From Thiohalocapsa sp963704155 (GTDB taxonomy: Bacteria > Pseudomonadota > Gammaproteobacteria > Chromatiales > Chromatiaceae): DNA of 64,000 nucleotides. Below the pieces are notes generated by a model that saw nothing but the letters and a program-made list of their open reading frames with translations, did not search any database and was not told where the DNA came from. Both the position numbers and the translations under genes were made by a program. Positions within the stretch are counted from its first letter, which is position 1, and each line of letters opens with the position of its first letter. Below, piece by piece: positions 9,331 to 18,326 of this stretch. The DNA lies in NCBI GenBank assembly GCA_963704155.1, contig CAVPHF010000014.1:22191-86190 (forward strand), read 5' to 3'.

Positions 9331-11387
9331 GCGGCACGCGAGCAACAGGCCAGCCTCCGAGCCGCTGCCCGACAGCTGGCAACTGATCGCGGTCATGCTG
9401 CTGATTACGCTCGGCTCCATACCGCTGTTGCTGGAGCTGAAGCCGCAGATCGGCCTGTTCATTGGCGCGATGTTGGCGCTGCGCGCCCTCTCTTTGCGCT
9501 GGCCAAGGCTGCGTCCCGGCTTGTGGCTGCTGGGCCTGCTCACGCTGGTCGGCGGATTGAATGTGCTCGACGCCTATCGCGGCATTGCCGGCCAGAGCCC
9601 GGGCACCGCATTGCTATTGAGCATGATGACATTGAAGCTGCTGGAGGTACGCTGCCGGCGCGATCTACGGGTGCTTGCTGCTGCTGTTCGGCTTCGTGCT
9701 GGTCGTGCAGTTCTTATTCGATGAATCGCCGGCCCGCACATTGCTTCTGTCGCTGTTGTTGGTGGCCAACTTCGCGCTGCTGTTCGACCTGACACGGTCG
9801 AGCCATCCGATAAGACTGATCGAACGCGGTCGGCTCGCCGCACGCGTTGCGCTGACCGTCATGCTGCAGGCCCTGCCGCTGGCGCTGGTGTTGTTCATCT
9901 TCTTCCCGCGCCTGGACAGCCCGCTGTGGAACCTGGGCCTGGACAAAGAGCAGGCGGTCACCGGCCTGCGCGATTGGCTCGAGCCCGGCTCGATCAGGGA
10001 TCTGGTGATCTCCGGAGAGGAGGCACTACGGGTGACATTCGACCGCGCGCCGGAGATGCCCGCCGAACGCATGTACTGGCGCGGGCCGGTGCTCTGGCAC
10101 AGCGACGGCCGACGCTGGCTGCCGGCGGGTGACGCGGAGTTTCCGGACGCGCAGAGTCGGGTCGAGCCGCTGGGCGACACCCTGGGTTATCTGGTTGCAA
10201 TGGAGCGCACGGACCAGCATTGGCTGATCGCGCTCGATCTGCCGACCGAGGTGCCGCGCGACGCACGCATGACCAGCGACTTTCAGGTGCTGGCATCGAA
10301 GCCGGTCGACGACTACCGCTTCTACCGCATGTCGTCGGCGCCCAGCTACCGTACGCACGGACTCAGTCTGGACGAGGAGCGTGCGGCGCTGGCACTGCCC
10401 GAAAACGTCACCGGGCGCATGCGCGCGCTGGTCGAGCGCTGGCGCAACGAGGTCGCTGGCACGGAGGCGGGGGCGGAAGCGATCGTCCAGCGCGCGCTGA
10501 CGCACTTCAATCGCGAGCCCTTCAGGTACACCTTGCTGCCGCCGGACCTGGGAGACAACCCGATGGATGCCTTCCTGTTCGATGAGCGCGCCGGGTTTTG
10601 CGAGCACTACGCCGCCGCCTTCACGCTGCTGATGCGCATCGCCGACATACCCACTCGCATCGTGCTGGGTTATCTGGGCGGAGAGCGTAATCCCATCAGC
10701 GGCCATTATCTGATCAGGCAGTCCGATGCGCACGCCTGGACCGAGGTCTGGCTGCAGGGGCGGGGATGGGTGCGGGTCGACCCGACCGCTGCCGTCCATC
10801 CGGAGCGCGTCGATCAGGACGGCCGTCTCGCGTCACTCGGGGCGGGCGCACCGGTGCGCTTCCGGCTCGATGACCAAGGTCTGGTCGGGCGTGCCGTTCA
10901 CGCGGCCCATCTATTGGCCGACGCCATGGGCACAGGCTGGAGGCAATGGGTGGTCGGTTTCTCCCGTCTGAAACAGCAGCGACTGCTCGATCAGCTCGGA
11001 CTCGGCCAGCTGCGGGAGCTGGGGCTGGCGCTGGTCATGACCATCGGCGGTTCCTTGATCATGCTGGTGTGGAGCCTGCTGCTGTCGCGCCCCGCGCGCG
11101 AACGCGATCCGGTGCTGCGCGCCTACCAGCGCTTCACCGACAAGCTCGCCCGCGTGCGGCTCGAGCGCCGACCAAACGAGGGCCCGCTCGATCACCGCGA
11201 TAGGATCATCGCTAAGAGGCCGGACCTCGCGAAGCCTGTCGTCAGTATCGTCGGACTCTATCTGCGCCTGCGTTTTGCCGCAGGCGCGGGCGGTGCTGAT
11301 CAAGCGCTGCTGGAGCAGCGCGTGCGTGCCTTTCGACCTCGAAAAGACAAAGAGACTATCCGCCGATCACGCCACTTTCCGCGGTGA
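9323..11387 (+). pseudogene. TgpA-type transmembrane transglutaminase (DUF3488), one frame break
   Basis: TgpA-like proteins combine several N-terminal membrane helices with a periplasmic transglutaminase-like domain. The gene starts at ATG 9323 (MFRRHASNRP), reads through five to six helices, then changes frame near 9675. Removing one T from the gtgcttgctg run restores the expected VLLLLFGFVL. The rest contains the catalytic triad: Cys in RAGFCEHYAAAF, His in SDAHAWTEVW, Asp in RVDPTA, followed by another helix and a cytoplasmic tail. The full protein would be about 687 residues. A single indel in otherwise intact sequence suggests a sequence error rather than decay. Confidence 0.85.
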
Positions 11388-11429
11388 GCAGGGAATGTCG
11401 CCGGGCGCTGTAACGCAGGGCTGATGATT

Positions 11430-12779
11430 TCACTTCCCAATACAGAACTCCCCGAAGATCCTCCCCAAAAGGTCATCCGATGAGAAGGCGCCGGTGATCT
11501 CGCCGAGCGTTTGCTGGGCCTGCCGTAGATCCTCGGCCATCAGTTCGGCCGATGTCGTCTCGGTGAAGATATCTGAGGCGGCTGTCAGATGCGCTTGGGT
11601 CCTTCGCAGGGCATCGAGGTGGCGGCGGCGGGCGCTGAATTCGCCCTCGGCGGCACCCGTGTAACCGGCACAGCGCTTCAAATGGGCGCGCAGCAGCTCG
11701 AGGCCCGCGCCGGTTTCGGCGGAACACGCGATCTCCATCGTCCCGTCCGCCAATTCTCGAACGGCCGGGGGGCGTCCGCTGAGATCGATCTTGTTGCGCA
11801 CCAGGGTCAGCCTGACGTTACTTGGCAGGATGGAAGCGTCCAGTGATTCGGCCGCAGGATCGTCGTGGTCGTCGATCAGCCAAAGAAGACGGTCGGCCTG
11901 ATCGATCTGCTCCTGTGCTCGACGGATACCCTCGAGCTCGATGGGGTCAGCAGATAGCCGTAGCCCGGCGGTATCCACGACCCGCAGCGGCAGTCCATCG
12001 ATGACGATGTCGGCGCGCAGCAGATCCCTTGTGGTGCCTGGAATGGGCGTGACGATGGCCGTGTCGGTGCCGGACAGCGCGTTGAGCAAGCTGGATTTTC
12101 CGGCGTTCGGAGCACCTGCCAGCACGATCAGCATGCCGTCGCGGACACGCTCGCCGCGGTGCGCTTGGCGCAGCAACGCCTCGACCTCGATGATCAATCG
12201 AGTCAGGTCTGATTGAATACCGGAATCGGCCAGAAAGTCGATCTCCTCGTCCGGGAAGTCCAGAGCGGCCTCGACGAACGCGCGCAAGCGTATCAAGGCA
12301 TCCAGGAGCGCGTTGACCTTGCGCGAGAAGTCGCCGCGCAGCGTTCTGTTCGCGAGTCGCGCCTGCACCTCGGTCGTGCTGTCGATGAGATCGGCAATCG
12401 CTTCGGCCTGGAGGAGATCGAGCCTGCCCCCGAGGAAGGCGCGCTCGCTAAACTCGCCGGGGCGGGCCAGGCGAGCGCCGAGCGTGAGGACGCGTTGGAC
12501 GACCAGGTCTAGAACCACCGGGCCGCCGTGGCCCTGGAGTTCGAGCACGTCCTCGCCGGTAAAGGAGTTTGGGCCGGGGAAGTAGAGCGCGATACCGCTG
12601 TCGATTGCCTCACCGTCTGCCCCGGTGAAGGCGGCAAAGGTGGCGTGCCGCGGTGCCGGGAGCCGGCCAAGCACGGCGGTGGCGATTTCCGAAACGGCCG
12701 GGCCGGACAGGCGCACGACACCGATACCGCCGACGCCGGGTGCTGTGGCGACGGCAACGATGCTGTCGCGTTCGCTCAC
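11430..12779 (-). CDS. mnmE: tRNA modification GTPase MnmE (TrmE)
   Basis: MnmE is a K+-stimulated GTPase that works with MnmG on tRNA wobble uridine. The 449-residue product has the N-terminal tetrahydrofolate-binding domain (GVGGIGVVRLSG), an inserted G domain with P-loop AGAPNAGKSSLLNALSG, DTAGL switch and NKID, and the invariant C-terminal FCIGK with the functional cysteine. It converges with the transglutaminase gene (42-base gap) and follows yidC in the same direction, 91 bases on. Confidence 0.97.
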   Translation of the reverse strand: MSERDSIVAVATAPGVGGIGVVRLSGPAVSEIATAVLGRLPAPRHATFAAFTGADGEAIDSGIALYFPGPNSFTGEDVLELQGHGGPVVLDLVVQRVLTLGARLARPGEFSERAFLGGRLDLLQAEAIADLIDSTTEVQARLANRTLRGDFSRKVNALLDALIRLRAFVEAALDFPDEEIDFLADSGIQSDLTRLIIEVEALLRQAHRGERVRDGMLIVLAGAPNAGKSSLLNALSGTDTAIVTPIPGTTRDLLRADIVIDGLPLRVVDTAGLRLSADPIELEGIRRAQEQIDQADRLLWLIDDHDDPAAESLDASILPSNVRLTLVRNKIDLSGRPPAVRELADGTMEIACSAETGAGLELLRAHLKRCAGYTGAAEGEFSARRRHLDALRRTQAHLTAASDIFTETTSAELMAEDLRQAQQTLGEITGAFSSDDLLGRIFGEFCIGK

Positions 12780-12870
12780 GGTGTCATCGCGGCAAGGGCG
12801 CCGAGGGGCTTAGGCAACTGACAGAAATCGCCCTGGTTCCAAAGGGTCGCCGAGCGCATCCGCTACTGAC

Positions 12871-14571
12871 TCAGCCTTTGCGCTTGGCTGCCTCCGCCTT
12901 CTCGATATTCCGCGTGATGTGCCATTGCTGCGCGATCGACAGCAGCTGGTTGACCGTCCAGTAGAGCACCAGGCCGGACGGAAAGAAGGCGAAGAACACG
13001 GTGAAGACGAACGGAAGCGCCATCAACACCTTTGCCTGGATCGGATCGGGCGGCGGCGGATTCAGTTTTTGCTGGATGAACATGGACACGCCCATGATCA
13101 GCGGCAGCACATAGTAGGGGTCCGGCTCGGTCAGATTGTCCAGCCACAGAATGAACGGCGCATGGCGCAGCTCGACGCTTTCCAGAAGCACCCAGTACAG
13201 GGCGATAAAGACCGGAATCTGCACAAGGATCGGCAAGCAACCGCCGAGCGGGTTGATCTTCTCCTTCTTGTACATCTCCATCATGGCCTGGTTCAGGCGT
13301 TCCTTGTCGTCGCCATAGCGATCCTTGAGCGCCTGCATGCGCGGCGCCAGTTTCTTCATGTTGGCCATCGATTTGTAGCTCGTCTCCGACAACTTGTAGA
13401 AGGCGAGCTTGATTAGAATGGTCAGGATGATGATGGCCCAACCCCAGTTGCCGACAACGCTGTGGATCTTGTTCAGCAGCCAAAAGATGGGTTCGGCCAG
13501 GATGGTGAGCCAGCCATAGTCGACGGCAAGCTCGAGGCCCGGTGCATATTCGGCCAAGCGGTCCTGCAACTTGGGGCCGGCGAACAGCCGGCTGGCGAAG
13601 ACATGCGACGCGCCCGGTGCGATGGTGACCGACGGAGAATAGGTGCCGATAAGATAGCGGTCGCCATCGACGACCTTGGTATAGAAGGTCTGTTCCACCT
13701 GCTCGGGCGGGAGCCAGGCGGCCATAAAATAGTGCTGGATCATCGCGATCCAGCCGTCGGAGATGGTGACGTCCAACGGCTGCTTCGCCATGTCGTCGAA
13801 GGATTCCTTCTTGTACTTGGTTTCTGGGCCGTAATAGACGCCGCCGGTGTAGGTGTGGATGAAGCTCGACTTTTGTGGGTCGAAAAGCTCGGTGCGCTGC
13901 AACTGGTCGTAGTTGCGCACGGCGATCGCCGCGGCAGTGTTGTTGATGATCTCCTGCTCGGCATGGATCAAGTAACTGTCGCGCTCGAACCGGTAACGCT
14001 TGATCACCTCCACGCCGCTGCCATCGCTCCAGCGCAGGGTGACCGTCAGATCGTCCGCGTCGGGCGCCAGGCGGAATTCGCGCTGCTCGGCCTCGAACCG
14101 TGCCTTGTGATTGGGCAGGTCGATGTTGCCGCCGCCTAGCAGGCCCGACTGTACGATAAACATGTTCGGCGGCTGCGGCTTCAGCAGCTGGAAGTTTTGC
14201 TCCGGCTGATCCGCGGTCTGCGCATAGTCATGCAGCCACAGGCTGCGGATGGTTCCACCGCGGGTGGAGATCTCCGCTCTGAGTACATCGGTATCGACGG
14301 TGATGACGGCATCGCCAGCCTCGCCGACGTCCATGCCAACGGCACCTGGCTCGTCTTGATTCATGACGGTCGCGGGCGGCGCGTCCGGGGTATCGGCCGG
14401 CGGCTGATCGGGTACGGCATTCGAGCTGCCGGAAGCAGCGGTTGATTCAGCAGACTGGTCGCTGACGATCTCCGGTTGCAGGGCGGGCCCGTAGTCTTGG
14501 ACCCATGCCTGGTAGATCAGGAACAGTATTGCGCCGAGTGAGAGGATGAGCAGGAGGCGGATGTTATCCAT
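12871..14571 (-). CDS. yidC: Membrane protein insertase YidC
   Basis: YidC inserts and folds inner-membrane proteins alone or with SecYEG; its substrates include ATP synthase subunits a and c. The 566-residue product starts MDNIRLLLILSLGAILFLIY (first helix), followed by a low-complexity Ser/Pro/Asp linker, a large periplasmic beta domain, and a C-terminal five-helix core with the hydrophilic-groove Arg in ILIKLAFYKLSETSYKSMA. A longer frame extends 49 codons upstream over yidD; the ATG at 14571 is the family start and overlaps the yidD stop by 8 bases. Confidence 0.97.
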   Translation of the reverse strand: MDNIRLLLILSLGAILFLIYQAWVQDYGPALQPEIVSDQSAESTAASGSSNAVPDQPPADTPDAPPATVMNQDEPGAVGMDVGEAGDAVITVDTDVLRAEISTRGGTIRSLWLHDYAQTADQPEQNFQLLKPQPPNMFIVQSGLLGGGNIDLPNHKARFEAEQREFRLAPDADDLTVTLRWSDGSGVEVIKRYRFERDSYLIHAEQEIINNTAAAIAVRNYDQLQRTELFDPQKSSFIHTYTGGVYYGPETKYKKESFDDMAKQPLDVTISDGWIAMIQHYFMAAWLPPEQVEQTFYTKVVDGDRYLIGTYSPSVTIAPGASHVFASRLFAGPKLQDRLAEYAPGLELAVDYGWLTILAEPIFWLLNKIHSVVGNWGWAIIILTILIKLAFYKLSETSYKSMANMKKLAPRMQALKDRYGDDKERLNQAMMEMYKKEKINPLGGCLPILVQIPVFIALYWVLLESVELRHAPFILWLDNLTEPDPYYVLPLIMGVSMFIQQKLNPPPPDPIQAKVLMALPFVFTVFFAFFPSGLVLYWTVNQLLSIAQQWHITRNIEKAEAAKRKG

Positions 14572-14815
14572 CGTGACGCGGATTCCGTGGTTCGGAGACG
14601 GGAGGTTCGGGGACGGGATCGAAGCCGCCGGGGTGCCAAGGGTGGCAGCGCAAGAGGCGCTGCAATGCCAGGCCGCCGCCGCGCACCAGCCCGAAGCGAT
14701 CGACGGCCTCCAGCGCATACTGGGAGCAACTTGGATAAAAGCGGCAGTGATTTCCGAGGAAGGGGCTCACCGTGTATTGGTAAGCGCGAATCCCTAGCCG
14801 GACGAGCTTGCGCAT
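14564..14815 (-). CDS. yidD: Membrane protein insertion efficiency factor YidD
   Basis: YidD is a small amphipathic protein that assists YidC-dependent insertion. The 83-residue product starts MRKLVRLGIRAYQYTVSPFL and has the three conserved cysteines of the family in CRFYPSCSQYALEA and LLRCHPWHPGGFDPVP. The ATG at 14815 lies inside the end of rnpA (22-base overlap), and its stop overlaps yidC. The order rpmH-rnpA-yidD-yidC is the standard origin-proximal arrangement. Confidence 0.96.
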   Translation of the reverse strand: MRKLVRLGIRAYQYTVSPFLGNHCRFYPSCSQYALEAVDRFGLVRGGGLALQRLLRCHPWHPGGFDPVPEPPVSEPRNPRHDG

Positions 14816-15216
14816 AATCGCTGTCGAAGATTCAGCCAGTGCCGCCGAAGGGACTGGCGCAGTGTCGCATTGTCGCTGTCGCGCGCCGGCGCTCGGCACA
14901 TCACTACCACGTCGATCGCCACTTCGAGCGTGCTGTCACGCCTGAAGCTCTCGCGGATCAGGCGCTTGATCCGGTTACGATCAACGGCCCGCGGCGCACA
15001 CTTGCGTGAGATCGCGAGACCGAGGCGCGGTTGGCCTCCTTGGTCTGTGCCGCGACGTGCGAGCAGGGTGAAGAAACGATCGCCGCTCTTCAGCGGTTGT
15101 TCGAAAACGTGGCGGAACGCGTTCGGCCGCAGCAGGCGCTTGTCGCGCGGAAACTGCTCGCTTGCGTCCCGGCCGGGCTTTGCGTGAGCAGCAACTGCTG
15201 TGTGCCCCGCGCTCAG
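14794..15216 (-). CDS. rnpA: Ribonuclease P protein component, no standard start codon
   Basis: RnpA is the protein cofactor of RNase P, which trims tRNA 5' ends. The frame encodes FPRDKRLLRPNAFRHVFEQP, then RFFTLLAR, LGLAISRKCAPRAVDRNRIK (the RNR motif) and RLIRESFR, all diagnostic. The open frame reaches back into rpmH, yet no ATG, GTG or TTG occurs in frame before the conserved core. The coordinates assume CTG at 15216, which overlaps the rpmH stop (CTGA) and would give 140 residues. A single-base indel joining the frame to a nearby TTG is the main alternative. Confidence 0.85.
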   Translation of the reverse strand: MSAGHTAVAAHAKPGRDASEQFPRDKRLLRPNAFRHVFEQPLKSGDRFFTLLARRGTDQGGQPRLGLAISRKCAPRAVDRNRIKRLIRESFRRDSTLEVAIDVVVMCRAPARDSDNATLRQSLRRHWLNLRQRLCASSSG

Positions 15217-15347
15217 GAGGTCAGGCGGACGCGGCCCTTGGTACGCCGTGCCTTAATGACCTTGCGGCCGTTACGGGTGGCGCAGCGGGCACGGAACCCA
15301 TGGGTGCGGGCACGCTTGAGGCGGCTCGGCTTGAAGGTTTGTTTCAC
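15213..15347 (-). CDS. rpmH: 50S ribosomal protein L34
   Basis: L34 is a small, highly basic large-subunit ribosomal protein. The 44-residue product starts at GTG 15347 and reads (M)KQTFQPS-type N-terminus as KQTFKPSRLKRARTHGFR, then CATRNGRKVIKARRTKGR and ends RVRLTS. It is the first gene of the leftward rpmH-rnpA-yidD-yidC operon, with a good promoter at 15422-15450. Position directly opposite dnaA is typical of bacterial origins. Confidence 0.98.
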   Translation of the reverse strand: MKQTFKPSRLKRARTHGFRARCATRNGRKVIKARRTKGRVRLTS

Positions 15348-15421
15348 AACTCTATCCCTCGGCAGGCAGGTGTTCGATCGGGAGCCGGCGCGTCGCGCGG
15401 CACCTGGGAAAAAGACCCGGA

Positions 15422-15450
15422 AGTGTATGCTGACATGCGTGTCGGGTCAA
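15422..15450 (-). promoter_or_regulatory. sigma-70 promoter of rpmH-rnpA
   Basis: The minus strand reads TTGACC, a 17-base spacer, then TACACT, about 75 bases upstream of the rpmH GTG. Both hexamers match consensus at five and four to five positions and the spacing is ideal. Function is inferred. Confidence 0.65.
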
Positions 15451-15495
15451 TGGCTATCGGCTCCAGCATGTCGCGGTCAAGGTCCCCGGGGGCCT

Positions 15496-15504
15496 TGTGG
15501 ATAA
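15496..15504 (-). promoter_or_regulatory. DnaA box upstream of dnaA
   Basis: TGTGGATAA is the exact complement of the consensus DnaA box TTATCCACA. It lies in the rpmH-dnaA gap, 130 bases before the dnaA ATG, a usual place for dnaA autoregulation and possibly part of a bipartite origin. Only one perfect box is seen in this gap. Confidence 0.6.
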
Positions 15505-15633
15505 CTGGTCGCCACAGGGCTAGACTGAACGGGCTGAGCGCTTCCGGCTGTCCAGGCCCGTCCGCGGGACCTGGCCAGCAGCGCTCGGCGGGGACGGCGT
15601 CGAAGATTTCTTGTGCGGGGGCGGCGGATCAAA

Positions 15634-16995
15634 ATGGTTCAGGTCTGGGAAGAGTGTGCGGTGTTGTTGAAGGACGATCTGACGTCGGCCGAGTTCAGCA
15701 CCTGGATCATGCCGCTACAGGCGCGCGACGAGGGCGCTCGCATGTTGCTTTACGCGCCGAACCGGTTCGTCAAGGATTGGGTCAAGCAGCACTACGAGCA
15801 ACGCATTGAGACGCTATGCGCCCAGGTCAGTGGCGGACGCATTCACGAGGTCAGCTTCGAGATCGGCTCGCTGCGGGCGAAGGACGCACGCGTTGCGGCC
15901 GGCAGCAGTCGTGGCGGCGCAGCGCTCGCTGCGACGCCCGCGGAGAGCCGGGAGGTGCTGGTGAAGCGGCGCAAGGAGGGTAACCTGAACGGAGATTTCA
16001 ACTTCGACACCTTCGTGGAAGGTAAATCGAACCAGATTGCAAGGGCCGCATCGATTCAGATCGGCAAGAACCCCGGCACCGCCTATAACCCCCTGTTCAT
16101 CTATGGCGGGGTTGGCCTGGGCAAGACGCATCTGATGCATGCCGTCGGCAATGTCATCATCGAGGCCAACCCGGACGCTCGGGTGATCTACGTGCACTCC
16201 GAGCGCTTCGTGTCGGACATGATCCGAGCGCTGCAGCACAACAAGATCGATGACTTCAAGCGGCGCTATCGACGCGTCAACGCGCTGCTGATCGACGACG
16301 TTCAGTTCTTTGGCAACAAGGATCGTTCGCAGGAAGAATTTTTTCACACCTTCAACGCGCTGTTCGAGACACAGCAACAGATTGTGCTGTCCAGCGACAG
16401 ATTTCCGAAGGAAGTGACGGGGCTGGAGGAGCGGCTGAAGTCCCGGTTCGGCTGGGGTCTGACAGTCGCCATCGATCCGCCGGATCTGGAGACGCGCGTC
16501 GCCATCCTACAGAGCAAGGCCGCGCTGCTGCAGGTCGACCTGCCCGAGGACGTTGCTTTCTTCGTCGCCAAGCGCATGCGCTCCAACATTCGTGAGCTGG
16601 AAGGCGCCTTGCGGCGCCTGAGCGCGAACTCGCAGTTCATGGGCGCACCGATCAATATGGAGTTCGCGCGCAATGTGCTGCGCGACATGCTTGTAGCACA
16701 GGACAAGCAAGTGACCATGGAGAATATTCAGAAGGTCGTTGCGGGTCATTACAAGATTCGCGTCACCGATCTGCTGTCGGCAAAGCGCACACGGACCATC
16801 GCAAGACCACGGCAAATGGCCATGGCGTTGGCCAAGGAGTTGACCAAGCACAGTTTGCCGGAGATCGGTGGCGCGTTCGGCGGCCGCGACCACAGCACGG
16901 TGATCCACGCAACGCGAAAGATCGCCGAACTGCGCGAAAGCGACCCGCTGCTGGAGGAGGACTATAAGATCCTGTTGAGAACCCTAACCGCCTAG
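15634..16995 (+). CDS. dnaA: Chromosomal replication initiator protein DnaA
   Basis: DnaA binds DnaA boxes at oriC and melts the origin in its ATP form. The 453-residue product has the N-terminal DnaB-contact domain (MVQVWEECAVLLKDDLTSAE), a variable linker, the AAA+ domain with Walker A GGVGLGKTH (residues 158-166) and Walker B ALLIDDVQFF, and the C-terminal DNA-binding domain with the signature GGRDHSTVIHA. ATG at 15634 is chosen over an in-frame start 7 codons upstream because MVQVWEE matches the family start. Confidence 0.98.
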   Translation: MVQVWEECAVLLKDDLTSAEFSTWIMPLQARDEGARMLLYAPNRFVKDWVKQHYEQRIETLCAQVSGGRIHEVSFEIGSLRAKDARVAAGSSRGGAALAATPAESREVLVKRRKEGNLNGDFNFDTFVEGKSNQIARAASIQIGKNPGTAYNPLFIYGGVGLGKTHLMHAVGNVIIEANPDARVIYVHSERFVSDMIRALQHNKIDDFKRRYRRVNALLIDDVQFFGNKDRSQEEFFHTFNALFETQQQIVLSSDRFPKEVTGLEERLKSRFGWGLTVAIDPPDLETRVAILQSKAALLQVDLPEDVAFFVAKRMRSNIRELEGALRRLSANSQFMGAPINMEFARNVLRDMLVAQDKQVTMENIQKVVAGHYKIRVTDLLSAKRTRTIARPRQMAMALAKELTKHSLPEIGGAFGGRDHSTVIHATRKIAELRESDPLLEEDYKILLRTLTA

Positions 16996-16996
16996 C

Positions 16997-17190
16997 TGTG
17001 GATAACCGGTTGGCGAAATGGGGGCTGGAAGTTATCCACCGCTTATCCTCCGCCTAGATGGGTTGATGCGAACAGGTTCAAAAAGCCCTAGCCCACTGAT
17101 GAAGCGGCAGTTTTGCAGACTTATCGGCTTCTCCACAGGGCTTATTACTATTATGAATTTATTTAAGATAAAGATTAATAATAAGGGTGT
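16997..17190. other. Probable replication origin (oriC)
   Basis: The dnaA-dnaN gap holds a perfect DnaA box TGTGGATAA at 16997-17005, an 8/9 match TTATCCACC at 17032-17040, another 8/9 match TTCTCCACA at 17129-17137, and then a run of almost pure A/T from 17141 to 17187 that could be the unwinding element. In a GC-rich genome this AT stretch stands out. Placement between dnaA and dnaN is a known oriC position. Function is inferred from these elements. Confidence 0.7.
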
Positions 17191-17198
17191 AGCCAACG

Positions 17199-18311
17199 AT
17201 GAATTTTGAGATCCCCCGCGCTTCCTTGTTGCCGGCACTCGCCGTTGTTTCAGGTGTCGTCGAACGACGGCAGACGCTCCCGATATTGGGCAATTTGCTA
17301 CTTGGGGCCTCGGCCGACGACGTCCGGCTGCGTGCCACTGATTTGGAGCTGGAGATCGCAACCCACACGCCCGCGGATGTTGTCGACGACGGCGATGTGA
17401 CAGTGCCGGCGCGCAAGTTCCTCGATATCTGCCGGGCGCTGCCAGACGGTGCGATGATCCGGGTCCGTGGCGAAGGCGATCGCGTCACGGTCTCGTCCGG
17501 CCGCAGCCGTTTCACGCTGAGCACGCTGCCCGCTGCTGATTTCCCGGGGATTGAGATGGGGGACGTCGACTTGGCGATCGATCTCCCTTCATCGGTGCTG
17601 AAACGATCATTAGACAAGACGGCCTTCGCCATGGCACAGCAGGACGTGAGGTATTACCTCAACGGCCTCCTGCTCGAACTCCGGGATGGAGGCCTGGTTG
17701 CAGTCGCCACCGATGGACATCGATTGGCCAGGATGGTGACCGCGGCTCCGGCAGGCGCCGCGGCGTCGGAGCTTGCTGCGCGACAGGTCATTGTGCCGGC
17801 AAAATCGGTGGTTGAGCTGAAACGTTTGCTGCCGGGTGACGATATTCCCGTTCGGGTCGAGGTGGCCGAGCGGACGCTTCGGGTAGGATTCGGTGAGACC
17901 AGCGTCGTGTCCAAGCTGGTCGATGCACGGTATCCAGAGTACGACCGCGTGATTCCGCGGGATCTGCCGCGCAAGGCAGTGATCGACAAGGAATCGCTGC
18001 GGGGCGCACTGCACCGGGCGGCCATCCTATCGACAGAAAAATACAAGGGCGTACGGGTGACCTTCGCAAGCGGAATCTTGGGGCTTCAGTCACACAACCC
18101 TGAAAAGGAAGAAGCCGAAGACGCCGTGGAGATGGAGTATCAGGGCGATTCGGTCGTGATCGGCTTCAATGTCGGGTACATCATGGATGTGATCAACGCG
18201 GTGGAGCCGAAGCGCATCGAGGTTCAGTTTCGCGACGCCGACGGCAGCTCGATCTGGATGGGCGAGGGTGCCGAGGATGAGACCTTCGTGATTATGCCAA
18301 TGCGGCTTTGA
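17199..18311 (+). CDS. dnaN: DNA polymerase III beta sliding clamp
   Basis: The beta clamp is the ring-shaped processivity factor for DNA polymerase III. The 370-residue product has the three-fold repeated clamp domain layout, starting MNFEIPRASLLPALAVVSGV, with VVERRQTLPILGNLLL, the second-domain YYLNGLLLEL, and the terminal ETFVIMPMRL, close to the invariant clamp C-terminus. It follows dnaA across the putative origin and precedes recF by 15 bases. Confidence 0.98.
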   Translation: MNFEIPRASLLPALAVVSGVVERRQTLPILGNLLLGASADDVRLRATDLELEIATHTPADVVDDGDVTVPARKFLDICRALPDGAMIRVRGEGDRVTVSSGRSRFTLSTLPAADFPGIEMGDVDLAIDLPSSVLKRSLDKTAFAMAQQDVRYYLNGLLLELRDGGLVAVATDGHRLARMVTAAPAGAAASELAARQVIVPAKSVVELKRLLPGDDIPVRVEVAERTLRVGFGETSVVSKLVDARYPEYDRVIPRDLPRKAVIDKESLRGALHRAAILSTEKYKGVRVTFASGILGLQSHNPEKEEAEDAVEMEYQGDSVVIGFNVGYIMDVINAVEPKRIEVQFRDADGSSIWMGEGAEDETFVIMPMRL

Positions 18312-18326
18312 TGGTCGCGCGCTGCG

